Made by a program: the position numbers and the translations under genes
In this document: piece after piece, positions 32,993 to 42,113 of the stretch
How the letters are laid out: each line of letters starts with the position of its first letter
Numbering within the stretch: position 1 is the first letter of the stretch
Assembly (NCBI RefSeq): GCF_014203235.1
Contig: NZ_JACHIN010000012.1
Location: 273,210-337,209 of the forward strand
Direction of reading: 5' to 3'
Length of the DNA stretch: 64,000 nucleotides
Source of the DNA: Nonomuraea endophytica
Lineage (GTDB): Bacteria; Actinomycetota; Actinomycetes; Streptosporangiales; Streptosporangiaceae
The notes under the pieces: model-generated
Seen by the model: the letters and a program-made list of their open reading frames with translations, nothing else
The model's database searches: none
What the model was told of the DNA's origin: nothing

Positions 32993-34435
32993 ATGACCGT
33001 CACCGCCCCCGCGGGGACCCTCACCGGCACCCAGCCCTACAGATGGCGCTGGGTCGCCCTCTTCGTCATCCTCGCCGCCGAGGTGATGGACCTGCTCGAC
33101 GCGCTGATCACCACGATCGCCGCCCCGACCATCCAGCGTGAGCTGGGCGGCTCGAACGCGATGGTCCAGTGGCTGACCGCCGGCTACGCGCTGGCCATGG
33201 CCGTCGGCCTGATCACCGGAGGCCGCCTCGGCGACCTCTACGGCCGCAAGCGCATGTTCGTGATCGGCGCCTTCGGCTTCACCGCGGCCTCACTGCTGTG
33301 CGGCATCAGCGGCACCCCAGAGATGCTGATCGCCTTCCGCGTCGTGCAGGGGTTGTTCGGCGCCGTGATGATCCCCCAGGGCCTCGGCCTGATCAAGGAG
33401 ATGTTCCCGCCCAAGGAGATCGGCAAGGCGTTCGCCGCCTTCGGGCCGGTCATGACCATCTCCTCCGTCGGCGGCCCCGTGCTGGCCGGCTGGCTCATCG
33501 ACGCCGACCTCTTCGGCACCGGCTGGCGGATGATCTTCCTGATCAACCTGCCGCTCGGCCTGGCCGCCGCGTTCGCCGCGATCAAGTTCCTGCCCGAGTA
33601 CCGCCTCTCCAACGCCACCAAGCTCGACCTCGGCGGCATGCTCCTCGTCTCGGCGGCCTCGTTCCTGCTGATCTTCCCGCTCATCCAGGGACGGGAGCAC
33701 GACTGGCCCGCCTGGACCTTCGCCTCCATGGCCGCCTCGATCGTCGTCTTCGCCGTCTTCGGCCGCTACGAGAGCGCCCGCGTCCGCAACGGCAAGGACC
33801 CGCTCGTGGTGCCCGCCCTCTTCCGCAAGCGCGCCTTCACCACCGGCCTCATCGCCGGGCTCGCGTTCTTCTCCGGCATGGTCGGGCTCGGCGTGGTCTT
33901 CAACCTCTTCACCCAGGTCGGTCTCGGCTGGGGACCGCTCCAGGCCGGCCTCGCCGGCCTCCCGCAGGCCATCGGCGGCGTGATCGGCTTCGGCCTCGCG
34001 ATGTCCGGCCTGCAGGCCAGGTTCGGCCGCGGCCTCATGCAGGTCGGCTCGATCGTGATGGCGCTCGGCGCGGCCGTCCTCGCCCTGTTCATCCACCTGA
34101 ACGGCATGCAGATCGGCTACTGGGAGCTGGCCCCCGGGCTCGCCCTGGTCGGCATCGGCATGGGCCTGACCATGGCCCCGTTCTTCGACATCGTCCTGGC
34201 CGGCGTCGAACCCCACGAGTCCGGCTCGGCCTCCGGCACCCTCACCGCCGTCCAGCAGCTCGGTGGCGCGCTCGGCGCCGCAGTGCTCGGGACGCTGTTC
34301 TTCAACCTGCTCAAGAGCCAGATGGCCTTCCCCGACGCGCTCCAGATCACGATCGCCGTCGAGATCGGCCTGCTGGCCGCCACGTTCGCGCTCTCCTTCC
34401 TGCTCCCCAGGTTCGCCCGCGAAGAAGGACACTGA
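32993..34435 (+). CDS. MFS drug transporter (DHA2 family)
   Basis: Protein of 480 aa with 12-14 hydrophobic helices, the antiporter motif GGRLGDLYGRKRMF between helices 2 and 3 and motif C-like glycines in helix 5 (FGPVMTISSVGGPVLAGWL). It should export a toxic small molecule using proton motive force. AAGGAG precedes the ATG. Regulated by the divergent TetR gene through the tandem operators. Confidence 0.92.
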   Translation: MTVTAPAGTLTGTQPYRWRWVALFVILAAEVMDLLDALITTIAAPTIQRELGGSNAMVQWLTAGYALAMAVGLITGGRLGDLYGRKRMFVIGAFGFTAASLLCGISGTPEMLIAFRVVQGLFGAVMIPQGLGLIKEMFPPKEIGKAFAAFGPVMTISSVGGPVLAGWLIDADLFGTGWRMIFLINLPLGLAAAFAAIKFLPEYRLSNATKLDLGGMLLVSAASFLLIFPLIQGREHDWPAWTFASMAASIVVFAVFGRYESARVRNGKDPLVVPALFRKRAFTTGLIAGLAFFSGMVGLGVVFNLFTQVGLGWGPLQAGLAGLPQAIGGVIGFGLAMSGLQARFGRGLMQVGSIVMALGAAVLALFIHLNGMQIGYWELAPGLALVGIGMGLTMAPFFDIVLAGVEPHESGSASGTLTAVQQLGGALGAAVLGTLFFNLLKSQMAFPDALQITIAVEIGLLAATFALSFLLPRFAREEGH

Positions 34436-34449
34436 CGTTGTACGGCAAG

Positions 34450-34475
34450 TGCCCCCCGCATACCGGCCGGGGGCA
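34450..34475 (+). terminator. GC-rich hairpin between MFS and copper chaperone genes
   Basis: TGCCCCC (34450-34456) and GGGGGCA (34469-34475) form a 7-bp stem with a 12-base loop, 15 bp after the MFS stop. No T-run follows. It could be a weak terminator or the operator/leader of the next gene. Confidence 0.35.
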
Positions 34476-34488
34476 TACGCTTGGCCCC

Positions 34489-34683
34489 ATGAGCACCACG
34501 TACACCGTCACCGGCATGACCTGCGGCCACTGCGTCGCCTCCGTGAAGGAAGAGGTGGGGGAGGTCCCCGGCGTCACCGCCGTGGACGTCGACCTGGTCT
34601 CCGGCCGCGTATCGATCACCGGCGCGGCCGACGACTCCCTCGTCCGCGCCGCCATCAAGGAAGCCGGCTACCAGGTCGCCTGA
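34489..34683 (+). CDS. CopZ-like heavy-metal-associated (HMA) domain protein
   Basis: Protein of 64 aa, one HMA domain with metal-binding MTCGHC (Cys12 and Cys15). It should be a cytoplasmic copper(I) chaperone. No Shine-Dalgarno site is visible; a TACGCT sequence ends 7 bases before the ATG, as expected of a leaderless mRNA. No CopA ATPase or CsoR gene is adjacent, so its partners are elsewhere. Confidence 0.85.
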   Translation: MSTTYTVTGMTCGHCVASVKEEVGEVPGVTAVDVDLVSGRVSITGAADDSLVRAAIKEAGYQVA

Positions 34684-34684
34684 C

Positions 34685-36283
34685 TCACATGCTGGGCCGG
34701 GTGGAGGTGGCGCTCTCGGCCATCTGCTCCACGTGCTGCATGACCTCGGCCACCGAGACGACACCCGGCCGGTGCGGACGCCGGCGCTGCCACGGCTTCG
34801 GCCCTTCCAGTGGCCGGTATTCCACCCCGAGCGCGTCCAGCCGCCCCAGGTGGGCGCGGAGCCGTTCGGCGAAATCGGGGCCGGCGGCGCCCGACCAGCC
34901 CACCTCGGCCAGCGCGCACGCCCGCGGCCACGCCTTGTAGTCCAGCGTGCGGGCGTCGGGGATGCGCTCGCTCCACAGCTGCGCCTGCAGTCCGAGCACG
35001 TGCTTGCGCTCGGCGAGCGCCCAGGTGGCCGGCGCGGGGTCGAAGGCGGCCACGTCGGCGAGGGTGACCGCGTCGCCGATCGCCATGGGCTCGTCGGTCG
35101 AAGCGGCCTCGGCGTAGTCGAAGTACATGGGGAAGACCGGGGTGGCCACCACGTCGTGACCGGCCGCCGCGGCCCGCCGGCCGACCGGCATGCCCCGCCA
35201 CGGCATGACGAGCGTGTCCGGCCGCAGGTCACCGGCGACGAACGCCTCGTCCCACACCACGGCCCTGGCGCCCCGTTCGGCCAGCACGTCGGCCAGCCGC
35301 CGCAGGAACCACGCGTGCAGCGCCGCCACCGACTCCAGCCCCAGCTCCCGCGCGTAGGCGGTGATCTCGGGGGAGGCCTCCCACTGGTCGAGCACGACCT
35401 CGTCACCGCCGACGTGCACGTACGGCGTCTCGCCCAGCGCGCCCAGCAGCTCGTCGAAGATCGTGGTGAGGAAGTCGACCGTCGGCGGCAGCGGCGACAG
35501 GATCGCGGGGGAGATGCCCCACCGCTCCAGCACCTCGACCGGCTCGCCCGTGGGCCCGAACTCGGGGTAGGCGGCCAGGATCGCCGACGCGTGCCCCGGC
35601 ACGTCGATCTCCGGCACGATCGTGACCGCCCGCGCCCGCGCGTACGCGGCGATCTCCGCGAGGTCGTCCAGCGTGTAGGAGCCGCCGTGCGGGAGGTCGT
35701 CGAACGACTCCTGCTCCCGGTAGTAGTGCGTCGCGGTGCGCGGGCGGTGCGAGGCCACCTCGTGCAGGCGCGGGAAGGCCCGGCTCTCCACCCGCCAGCC
35801 CTGGTCGTCGACCAGGTGGAGGTGGAGCCGGTTGAGCTTGTGCACGGCCATCAGGTCGACGACGCGCAGGATCTCCCGCTTGGGGAAGAAATGCCGTGCC
35901 ACGTCCACGTGCAGGCCGCGCCAGGAGTAGCGCGGCGCGTCCTCGATCCGCACGCCCGGCACCCGCCACTCCGCCCCCGGTGTCAGCCGGTAGGAGGCGT
36001 CGGGCAGCAACTGGTGCAGCGACTGCGCGGCGTAGAACGCCCCCGCCCGGTCACCGGCCGCGATCTCGACGCCCCGCGAGCCCGACGTCAGCCGGTACGA
36101 CTCGGGCCCCAGGGCCGGGTCGAGCCGGATGTCGACGGCGCCGGAGTCGCCCGGCCGCAGGTCGAGGACGGGCAGCGCCAGGCGTACCGCCTCGACGAGG
36201 TCGGCGGGGCCGGACACCACGGCGCCCGTGGTCAGCTCGTAGGAGCCGGACAACTGGCTGAGCAGATTGGGGCGAGGAATCAT
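34685..36283 (-). CDS. GH20 beta-N-acetylhexosaminidase
   Basis: Protein of 532 aa. It has the alpha/beta GH20b domain (about 20-115), then the GH20 barrel with RGLHVDVARHF, LHLHLVDDQGWR and the catalytic HVGGDE (290-295), where Asp294-Glu295 is the substrate-assisted pair. No signal peptide is seen, so it is probably cytoplasmic and acts on imported GlcNAc-containing fragments of cell wall or chitin. Its ATG overlaps the stop of the amidase gene, so the two are coupled. Confidence 0.92.
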   Translation of the reverse strand: MIPRPNLLSQLSGSYELTTGAVVSGPADLVEAVRLALPVLDLRPGDSGAVDIRLDPALGPESYRLTSGSRGVEIAAGDRAGAFYAAQSLHQLLPDASYRLTPGAEWRVPGVRIEDAPRYSWRGLHVDVARHFFPKREILRVVDLMAVHKLNRLHLHLVDDQGWRVESRAFPRLHEVASHRPRTATHYYREQESFDDLPHGGSYTLDDLAEIAAYARARAVTIVPEIDVPGHASAILAAYPEFGPTGEPVEVLERWGISPAILSPLPPTVDFLTTIFDELLGALGETPYVHVGGDEVVLDQWEASPEITAYARELGLESVAALHAWFLRRLADVLAERGARAVVWDEAFVAGDLRPDTLVMPWRGMPVGRRAAAAGHDVVATPVFPMYFDYAEAASTDEPMAIGDAVTLADVAAFDPAPATWALAERKHVLGLQAQLWSERIPDARTLDYKAWPRACALAEVGWSGAAGPDFAERLRAHLGRLDALGVEYRPLEGPKPWQRRRPHRPGVVSVAEVMQHVEQMAESATSTRPSM

Positions 36284-37095
36284 GCCTTGAGATACTGCTG
36301 CAACCCGTTGGCCAACGCCAACGCGATGCGCTGCCGGAACTCGGGGTCGCGGAACTTCGCCGCCTCACCGGCGTTCTTCATGTTCCCGCACTCGACGAAG
36401 ATCTTCGGCACCGTCGAGAGGTTGAGCCCGCCCAGGTCGTTGCGGTAGTCGAGGGCGTCCTTGCCGATGTAGGTCGAGTACGGCAGGCCCGTGCCGGTCT
36501 TGAACGCCTGCCGTACCGCGAGGCCGAGCTTCTTGGAGTCGCCCACTACCGGGTCGACCGGCCCGTTGATCTTCTCGGGCATGATCACGTGGAAGCCCTT
36601 GTTGCCCGGCGAGGCGCCGTCGGCGTGCACCGAGAGCGCGGCGTCGGCCTTGGCCTTGTTCCCGATCGCCGCGCGCTCGGTGATGCACGGGCCCACGCTG
36701 TCGTTGTCGGCCCTGGTCAGCTTCACGCTCGCGCCGCGCTGCTTGAGGATCTTGACCAGGCGGTTGGACACGTCCCAGGTGAAGGCCGCCTCGGTGTAGC
36801 GGTCGGCGGTCTCGGTGCCGGTGGTGTCGCAGGGCTTCCACTTGGTCAGCACGTTCACCTTGCGGTTGACGGCCTTGGGATCGCGGAAGTTGCCGCCGTT
36901 GTGGCCGGGGTCGATGACGATGACCTTGCCGTCGAGCGGCTTCCTGGCCTCGGTGGTCGCGGCTTGCGCCGGTTGCTGTGGCTGAGCGGATACGGCCAGG
37001 TCCTGACCGCCCGCGGCGTCACTGTTGGCGACGCCGCCGCAAGCGGTGGCGGTCAGGCCGAGCAGGGCGAGAACGGTGGCAGGTAGAGCACGCAT
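36280..37095 (-). CDS. N-acetylmuramoyl-L-alanine amidase (Amidase_3), lipoprotein
   Basis: Protein of 271 aa with a lipobox (LTATAC, Cys19) and an Amidase_3 domain: zinc ligands His65 (IDPGHNGG), Glu102 and His157 (SVHADG) and catalytic Glu235 (FVECGN). It would sit on the outer membrane face and cut the MurNAc-L-Ala bond of peptidoglycan. ATG at 37095 gives a normal signal peptide. Coupling with GH20 suggests a turnover or recycling unit. Confidence 0.92.
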   Translation of the reverse strand: MRALPATVLALLGLTATACGGVANSDAAGGQDLAVSAQPQQPAQAATTEARKPLDGKVIVIDPGHNGGNFRDPKAVNRKVNVLTKWKPCDTTGTETADRYTEAAFTWDVSNRLVKILKQRGASVKLTRADNDSVGPCITERAAIGNKAKADAALSVHADGASPGNKGFHVIMPEKINGPVDPVVGDSKKLGLAVRQAFKTGTGLPYSTYIGKDALDYRNDLGGLNLSTVPKIFVECGNMKNAGEAAKFRDPEFRQRIALALANGLQQYLKA

Positions 37096-37123
37096 GAGCT
37101 CCAAGGTACGTCACGATCCGGTC

Positions 37124-37372
37124 TCACCAGACGTGTTCCCCCACTTCCTGCCGCTGGAGGAGGGCCGCGAGCTCCCTCGCGTCCTCCGCGTCGAGGCCGA
37201 GAACCACGCGCGGGCGGCCCCACGGATGGTCGAGGGAGTGGGCGACGTAACTGGCCACGGATTCGGCGCCGACGTCGCTCCCCCTGCCCCTGCCGGCGCG
37301 CCAGTGTGCCCAGGCGCGTTCGAGCTCGGCCGCCGCGCGCTGGGCACAGGACACCAGTTCTGGATCACGCAT
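37124..37372 (-). CDS. Small conserved-looking hypothetical protein
   Basis: Protein of 82 aa that I do not recognise. It is soluble, rich in Ala, Arg and Trp (RAWAHWRAGRGRG) and ends LLQRQEVGEHVW. The ATG at 37372 follows a G-rich sequence that may act as ribosome-binding site. It lies 28 bp upstream of the amidase gene on the same strand and may be in the same transcript. Coding is supported by codon pattern and by lack of a better reading frame. Confidence 0.6.
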   Translation of the reverse strand: MRDPELVSCAQRAAAELERAWAHWRAGRGRGSDVGAESVASYVAHSLDHPWGRPRVVLGLDAEDARELAALLQRQEVGEHVW

Positions 37373-37466
37373 GACTGTTCCCCCCGGAAAAGACGCCATG
37401 ACGCTGACGAGTAAAGCGGGGAGACTCGCCATGGCATCCGGGATTGACCAGCCCTTGAGTAGCTCT

Positions 37467-38504
37467 TTAGGCCGGTCCCGTGCTCCGCCGTACGATCAGC
37501 TCGGGGGTGACCTCGCGCAGCCGGGAGGCCTTCGCGGGGTCGCCGATGCGGTCGCTGAGCAAGGCGGCGGCCGAACGGCCCATCGTACGTCTGGGCTGGT
37601 CGACCGAGGTGAGCGAGATGTGGCGCGAGGCCGCGAGATGCGTGTTGTCGTAGCCGATCACCGACAGATCCTCGGGGATGCGCAGCCCCAGATCCGCCGC
37701 CGCCGACATGACACCCAGCGCGACCATGTCATTCGCCGCGAAGATCGCGGTTGGCCGCGGTTCACGGGTCAGCAGCGCCGTCGCCGCCGCCCTGCCGCTT
37801 TCCTCCGAGCACTCGGCGTGCTCGACCATGATGTACGGCGCCAGCGCGTGCCGCCGCATCGCGACCAGATACCCCTCGCAGCGCGAGGAACGGTTGCCCT
37901 CGATGTGGGCGATGCGTTTGTGGCCGTGTTCGACCAGGTGGTCGATGGCCAGCCGGGCGCCGAGTTGATCGTCGTCGACCACGATGTCGACGCCGTCGAG
38001 CTCGATGTCACGTTCCCCTACGACGACCGTGGGTGTGTAAGAGGTCGCCTCGATGAGGGTTTCGCTGGTCGGGGCAATGCCTAAGAGCACCAGGCCGTCG
38101 ACCCGGAGCTCCAGGAAGGCTTCCACCGCTTCGTCCTCGAACGCGGGGTCCCACTGGCTGTTGCCGATCAGCATGCGTAGCCCGTCGCCGTGCAGACTTT
38201 CCTGGAGGCCGTCCAGGAACTCGGCGTAGAACGGGTTGTGCAGGTCGGCGACGAGCGCGCCGACCAGATGGGTACGGCCTTCGACGAGGCTGCGCGCCAC
38301 GGCATTGGGGCGGTAGCCGAGCTCGCGTGCGGCGGCTAGCACCGCCTGTCGCCGATGCTCGCTCACGTGGGGGGACCCACGCAGCACGAGTGAGACGAGC
38401 GATTTCGAGACGCCTGCTCGCTCGGCGACGTTGCGGATGGTTGGCCTGGGCCGGGGCAGGGTGTCTACCTCGGCGACGGTCGTGTTGACGGGCGGTCCTG
38501 ACAT
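37467..38504 (-). CDS. LacI-family transcriptional regulator
   Basis: Protein of 345 aa: LacI HTH in IRNVAERAGVSKSLVSLVLR with the hinge helix PNAVARSLVEG, then a periplasmic-binding-protein-like ligand domain (HLVGALVADLHNPFY, FAANDMVALGVM, IGYDNTHLA). It probably represses sugar genes elsewhere; no transporter is adjacent. GGGGGAG precedes the ATG. It is divergent from a TetR gene. Confidence 0.92.
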   Translation of the reverse strand: MSGPPVNTTVAEVDTLPRPRPTIRNVAERAGVSKSLVSLVLRGSPHVSEHRRQAVLAAARELGYRPNAVARSLVEGRTHLVGALVADLHNPFYAEFLDGLQESLHGDGLRMLIGNSQWDPAFEDEAVEAFLELRVDGLVLLGIAPTSETLIEATSYTPTVVVGERDIELDGVDIVVDDDQLGARLAIDHLVEHGHKRIAHIEGNRSSRCEGYLVAMRRHALAPYIMVEHAECSEESGRAAATALLTREPRPTAIFAANDMVALGVMSAAADLGLRIPEDLSVIGYDNTHLAASRHISLTSVDQPRRTMGRSAAALLSDRIGDPAKASRLREVTPELIVRRSTGPA

Positions 38505-38649
38505 GTGTCTCCCCCGCGATGCGGATACGGGCACCTGCCTCACAGAACGATCGAGTACGCCGCAGGGTACGGCTTTCATGAGGTAAGCCTGATGTTGACC
38601 CGGACGGCGGGCGGCCGTTATTGGGCATGGAGTCGGATACTGTGCAGGT

Positions 38650-39321
38650 GTGACACCCGGGAAGTCCTCCGCCGAGGCAGCGCGCCCTGCACGGCGCAGG
38701 CTCAGCGTCGACCGGCGTCGCGAAGAGCTCATGGCCGCGGCGCTTGAGCTGTTCAGCAAGCGCGATGCGGAAGACGTCTCGATCGACGACGTGGCCAGCG
38801 CCGCGGGCGCCTCACGGGCGCTCGTCTACCACTATTTCGGCGGCAAACAGGAGCTGTATGTCGCCGCGCTGAAAAGCGCCGCACAACAGTTGGAGTCCCG
38901 GCTTCGGCCGCTGGAGGGCGGCAGGCCGCTCGACGAGCTGGCCGCCGGTCTCAGGCGTTACTTCGACTTCGTGGAAGAGCACGCGGCCGGGTTCGCCGCG
39001 CTGCTGCGCGGGGGGCCGGCCAACCGGGCCGGCGAGGTCGGCGAGATCGTCGACGGGGTCCGGCAGCGGTTGTTCCGCCTCATCCAGAAGCAGATGCGGG
39101 TCGATCAGCCTTCGCCGGTGCTGCGCACCACGATCGTGTCGTGGATCGCCTCCGTGGAGACGGCCGGGCTGGACTGGCTGGAGCACCGCGACATCGAGCG
39201 TCCCGTGCTGGAGAAGATGCTCGTGGACCAAATGATCGCGTTGCTCGGCGTCGCGGCGAACTACGACCGCGAGGTGCGGACCCTCTTCGAGAGCCTGGCC
39301 CACAAGCAGTTCCCCGCCTGA
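38650..39321 (+). CDS. TetR-family regulator
   Basis: Protein of 223 aa with a basic N-terminus and the HTH VSIDDVASAAGASRALVYHY. The C-terminal domain is of the TetR type that binds hydrophobic ligands. GTG start; a TACTGT box ends six bases before it, so a leaderless transcript is likely. Upstream of bldC in the opposite orientation. Confidence 0.9.
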   Translation: MTPGKSSAEAARPARRRLSVDRRREELMAAALELFSKRDAEDVSIDDVASAAGASRALVYHYFGGKQELYVAALKSAAQQLESRLRPLEGGRPLDELAAGLRRYFDFVEEHAAGFAALLRGGPANRAGEVGEIVDGVRQRLFRLIQKQMRVDQPSPVLRTTIVSWIASVETAGLDWLEHRDIERPVLEKMLVDQMIALLGVAANYDREVRTLFESLAHKQFPA

Positions 39322-39322
39322 T

Positions 39323-39368
39323 CGGGCAGCCGCGCCATCGCTCTCGCGCCAGGAGAGCGGGCTGCCCG
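39323..39368. terminator. Nested inverted repeat after the TetR gene
   Basis: CGGGCAGC (39323-39330) pairs with GCTGCCCG (39361-39368), and inside it GCTCTC (39340-39345) pairs with GAGAGC (39353-39358). It begins one base after the tetR stop and lies between two convergent genes, as expected of a terminator without U-tract. The rest of the 198-bp gap to bldC shows nothing more that I can support. Confidence 0.65.
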
Positions 39369-39519
39369 GGAGTGGGAAGGATGGCGCCGGGCGGGCGGCG
39401 CCAACTCCCGTATGCGTCCCCCGACGCGCGGGGCGACATGACGTCGTCACGCGGGTGGACCGGGCCGGAGACCCTGGCCCACCGTGAAACCCCCCTATAG
39501 GTCCGTGACGACCTCGGAG

Positions 39520-39723
39520 TTACTCCGAGCGCTGCTGCGGAATCCCCGCCAGCAGCGCGCGGACCTCGGTCTCCCGGTATCGCCGGTGACCGCCGAGGGT
39601 GCGAATCGACGTCAACTTGCCCGCCTTGGCCCACCGGGTAACGGTCTTGGGGTCGACCCTGAACATGGTCGCGACCTCGGCGGGCGTGAGCAGTGGCTCG
39701 GCCTCGGGTGTACGAGCTGACAT
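39520..39723 (-). CDS. bldC: Developmental regulator BldC (MerR-like HTH)
   Basis: Protein of 67 aa, almost entirely a MerR-like winged helix: LLTPAEVATMFRVDPKTVTR, WAKAGKLTSIRTLGGHRRYR. Sequence and length match BldC of Streptomyces, which binds direct repeats cooperatively and delays entry into development and antibiotic production. The neighbours (hypothetical, valine dehydrogenase, DUF3073) are the same as in Streptomyces. A GGAGGAGAGG sequence lies upstream of the ATG. Confidence 0.96.
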   Translation of the reverse strand: MSARTPEAEPLLTPAEVATMFRVDPKTVTRWAKAGKLTSIRTLGGHRRYRETEVRALLAGIPQQRSE

Positions 39724-40058
39724 TTGTGCGGCCTCTCCTCCGTGTGGACCGGCATCTGCGATCCCTGCGACTGCCTTTGCGCGTGTCACGGATGTCCCCC
39801 TATGGCCCAGAGCGTGCGGCTTTTCTGAGCCATATGCGGCATCACCCGAAGTGACCATACCGCCACGCAGAGCGATTGGCGAGCCCTTCTTTGACCCAAC
39901 TGCCCGCCCACATGGCGATGTCACGCTCGGTGATTCTAGCGACACGTTTCGTGGTATCGCAGTGAAAACGGCAAACTACTCAGTTCGCAGAAGCCAGCAG
40001 GCGTGACACGTGACCCACTCATGCCATGCTCTTGCTGGTCAGGACCCCTGTATGGGGT
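39724..40058 (-). promoter_or_regulatory. Long bldC upstream region with inverted repeat
   Basis: The 335-bp gap holds no gene. TATGGCCCAGA (39801-39811) and TCTGAGCCATA (39824-39834) form an 11-bp inverted repeat with one mismatch, about 80-110 bases before bldC. A possible -10 (TAGAAT on the minus strand, 39938-39933) would give an untranslated leader of roughly 200 bases. Next to the stop of the neighbouring gene, ACCCC/GGGGT (40044-40058) can form a small hairpin that may end its transcript. Confidence 0.45.
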
Positions 40059-40934
40059 TCAGTTGGCAGATTCCAGAAGTTGCATTGACTTCCAGCGCAA
40101 GATCACCCGCTGATACATCGCGAACGCAAGTTCTTCTTGACCTGTGTCCAATCCGGACAAAGCAGCCGAAAGCTCGGCTACAGACTGGTCCGCCTGGAGC
40201 GCGTCGTCGTCCATCAGATGGACGAGGCCGCCGTAGTCGAGCTCCACCAGCGAGTGCGGGTGGAACTCCTCCAGCCAGCGGGCCACGTCCTCCACGTCCA
40301 GCCCCGCCGCCACGTCCCCCAGATGCTTGCGCAGCACCTGGAGCGCCTTGGCCGAGCGCCGCCTGGCCTGCGCCATGGAGGTCACGTAGATGAGGTTGCG
40401 GCCGGTGGTCGTGGTGAGGTCCTGGCCCTTGGGCGGCGTCGAGCCCAGCACCAGCCACCGCTCGTTGCCGTCGAAGGGGATGAACCACGCCGGTGGCACG
40501 TGCCAGGTCGTGGTCCTGATGTGGGTGCGCAGCACCGAGGAGCCGCCCGTGCGCTTGAACCGGTCGAAGTCGTCGGCCGTCTGCTCGGCGATCGTCTTGG
40601 GGACCAATCGGTCCATCATCTTCACGGGAATCGTCCCGCGCAGCCGTGAGAACGCCAGCCACGAGCGCAGCCGCGTCTGCCAGGGGCAGACATAGAGCCG
40701 ATCCTCAACGCGGCGCAAATAGGCGTTGGGGCTCTCCTGGGCCGGTGCGGGATTCGGCGGCATGCCGAGCAGGCGCCGGACGGACTCGCCGTGCTCGGCC
40801 TGGAGCGCGTTCGCCCGGCGGGGGCGGTCACGCGACTCGGCGTATTCGGCCCAGACCTTCCGCTCAGACTCGCTGAAGGCGGTCAGCGGCTCATAGACGC
40901 GGAGGTACGCGGCGTAGGGCAGCACGGAAGGCAT
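40059..40934 (-). CDS. Conserved hypothetical protein of the bldC-vdh locus
   Basis: Protein of 291 aa, soluble, no known domain recognised. It contains charged, Trp-rich segments (FSESERKVWAEYAESRDRP, CPWQTRLRSWLAFSRLRGT). Position between bldC and vdh matches the uncharacterised gene there in Streptomyces (SCO4090 region). The ATG at 40934 is a compromise; the frame remains open further upstream to 41072, overlapping the divergent vdh start. Function unknown. Confidence 0.75.
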   Translation of the reverse strand: MPSVLPYAAYLRVYEPLTAFSESERKVWAEYAESRDRPRRANALQAEHGESVRRLLGMPPNPAPAQESPNAYLRRVEDRLYVCPWQTRLRSWLAFSRLRGTIPVKMMDRLVPKTIAEQTADDFDRFKRTGGSSVLRTHIRTTTWHVPPAWFIPFDGNERWLVLGSTPPKGQDLTTTTGRNLIYVTSMAQARRRSAKALQVLRKHLGDVAAGLDVEDVARWLEEFHPHSLVELDYGGLVHLMDDDALQADQSVAELSAALSGLDTGQEELAFAMYQRVILRWKSMQLLESAN

Positions 40935-41033
40935 CGTGTCATGAAGACAGCCTGCTTGCACCGTTGCTGCCACTACCCTGAGAGGTGATCTCCGCCGCGA
41001 AGATGCGGCGGAACCGGACAGGGAGTCACTACC

Positions 41034-42113
41034 GTGACCGACGTCTTCGGCACGTCCCACAAGGACGTTCACGAACAGGTCGTCTTCTGCGCCGACGAGC
41101 AGAGCGGCCTACGCGCCATCATCGCGATCCACAACACCCAGCTCGGGCCCGCACTCGGGGGCACACGTTTCTATCCCTACGAGAGCGAGGCGGCCGCGCT
41201 GGCCGACGTGCTCAACCTGGCCAAGGGCATGGCGTACAAGAACGCCCTCGCCGGCCTCGACCACGGCGGCGGCAAGGCCGTCATCATCGGCGACCCCGCG
41301 ACGCAGAAGTCCGAGCCCCTGCTGCGGGCCTACGGCCGCTTCATCCAGTCGCTCGGCGGCCGCTACATCACCGCCTGCGACGTGGGCACCTACAGCCCCG
41401 ACATGGACATCGTGGCCAGGGAGTCGCGTTTCGTCACCGGCCGCACCATTGAGCACGGCGGCGCGGGTGACTCCTCGATCCTCACCTCGTTCGGCGTCTT
41501 CCAGGGCATGCGCGCCTCGGCCGAGCGGGTCTACGGCACGCCGTCCCTGCACGGCAGGCGGGTCGGCGTCGAGGGTGTGGGCAAGGTCGGCCACCGGCTC
41601 GTCGACCTGCTGCGCGAGGACGGCGCCGAGGTCGTCGTCTGCGACGTCAGCCAGGAGGCGATCGACCGGGTGCGCCAGCGCCACCCGGACGTCGAAGTGG
41701 TGGCCGACGCCGCCGCCATGGCCGTCTCCGACATCGACGTCTTCGCCCCGTGCGCCCTGGGCGGCGCGCTGACCGACGCGGTGGTGGAGACGCTCCGCGC
41801 CAAGATCGTCTGCGGCGCGGCCAACAACCAGCTCGCCCACCCCGGCGTGGAGAAGCAGCTCGCCGACCGGGGCATCCTCTACGCTCCCGACTACGTGGTG
41901 AACTCCGGCGGGGTCATCCAGGTCGCCGACGAGATCGAGGGCTTCAACATGGATCGCGCGCGGTCCAGGGCCGCCAGGATCTACGACACGACTTTGAAGA
42001 TCTTCGGAATCGCCGCCGAGGAGGGCGTACCTCCGGCTGCGGCAGCCGATAGGCTGGCAGAGCGCAGAATGTCGGAAGTCGGGCGAATCAGGGGCATTTG
42101 GCTGGGCGCCTGA
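41034..42113 (+). CDS. vdh: Valine/leucine dehydrogenase
   Basis: Protein of 359 aa of the Glu/Leu/Phe/Val dehydrogenase family. Active-site lysines are Lys69 (LAKGMAYKNALAGLDHGGGK, quoted in part: GMAYKNALAGL) and Lys81 (HGGGKAV); the NAD fold is GVEGVGKVGHRL. It deaminates branched-chain amino acids to 2-oxo acids, feeding acyl-CoA pools for fatty acid and polyketide synthesis. GTG start behind GGGAG. Conserved neighbour of bldC in actinomycetes. Confidence 0.93.
   Translation: MTDVFGTSHKDVHEQVVFCADEQSGLRAIIAIHNTQLGPALGGTRFYPYESEAAALADVLNLAKGMAYKNALAGLDHGGGKAVIIGDPATQKSEPLLRAYGRFIQSLGGRYITACDVGTYSPDMDIVARESRFVTGRTIEHGGAGDSSILTSFGVFQGMRASAERVYGTPSLHGRRVGVEGVGKVGHRLVDLLREDGAEVVVCDVSQEAIDRVRQRHPDVEVVADAAAMAVSDIDVFAPCALGGALTDAVVETLRAKIVCGAANNQLAHPGVEKQLADRGILYAPDYVVNSGGVIQVADEIEGFNMDRARSRAARIYDTTLKIFGIAAEEGVPPAAAADRLAERRMSEVGRIRGIWLGA

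Noticed and set aside
34685..36283. Secreted chitinase-type hexosaminidase
   Set aside because: No signal peptide or Tat motif, and coupling with a start that excludes an N-terminal extension.
40935..41072. N-terminal extension of the hypothetical gene to 41072
   Set aside because: It would overlap the start of vdh on the other strand and has a low-complexity composition; ATG at 40934 is more plausible.
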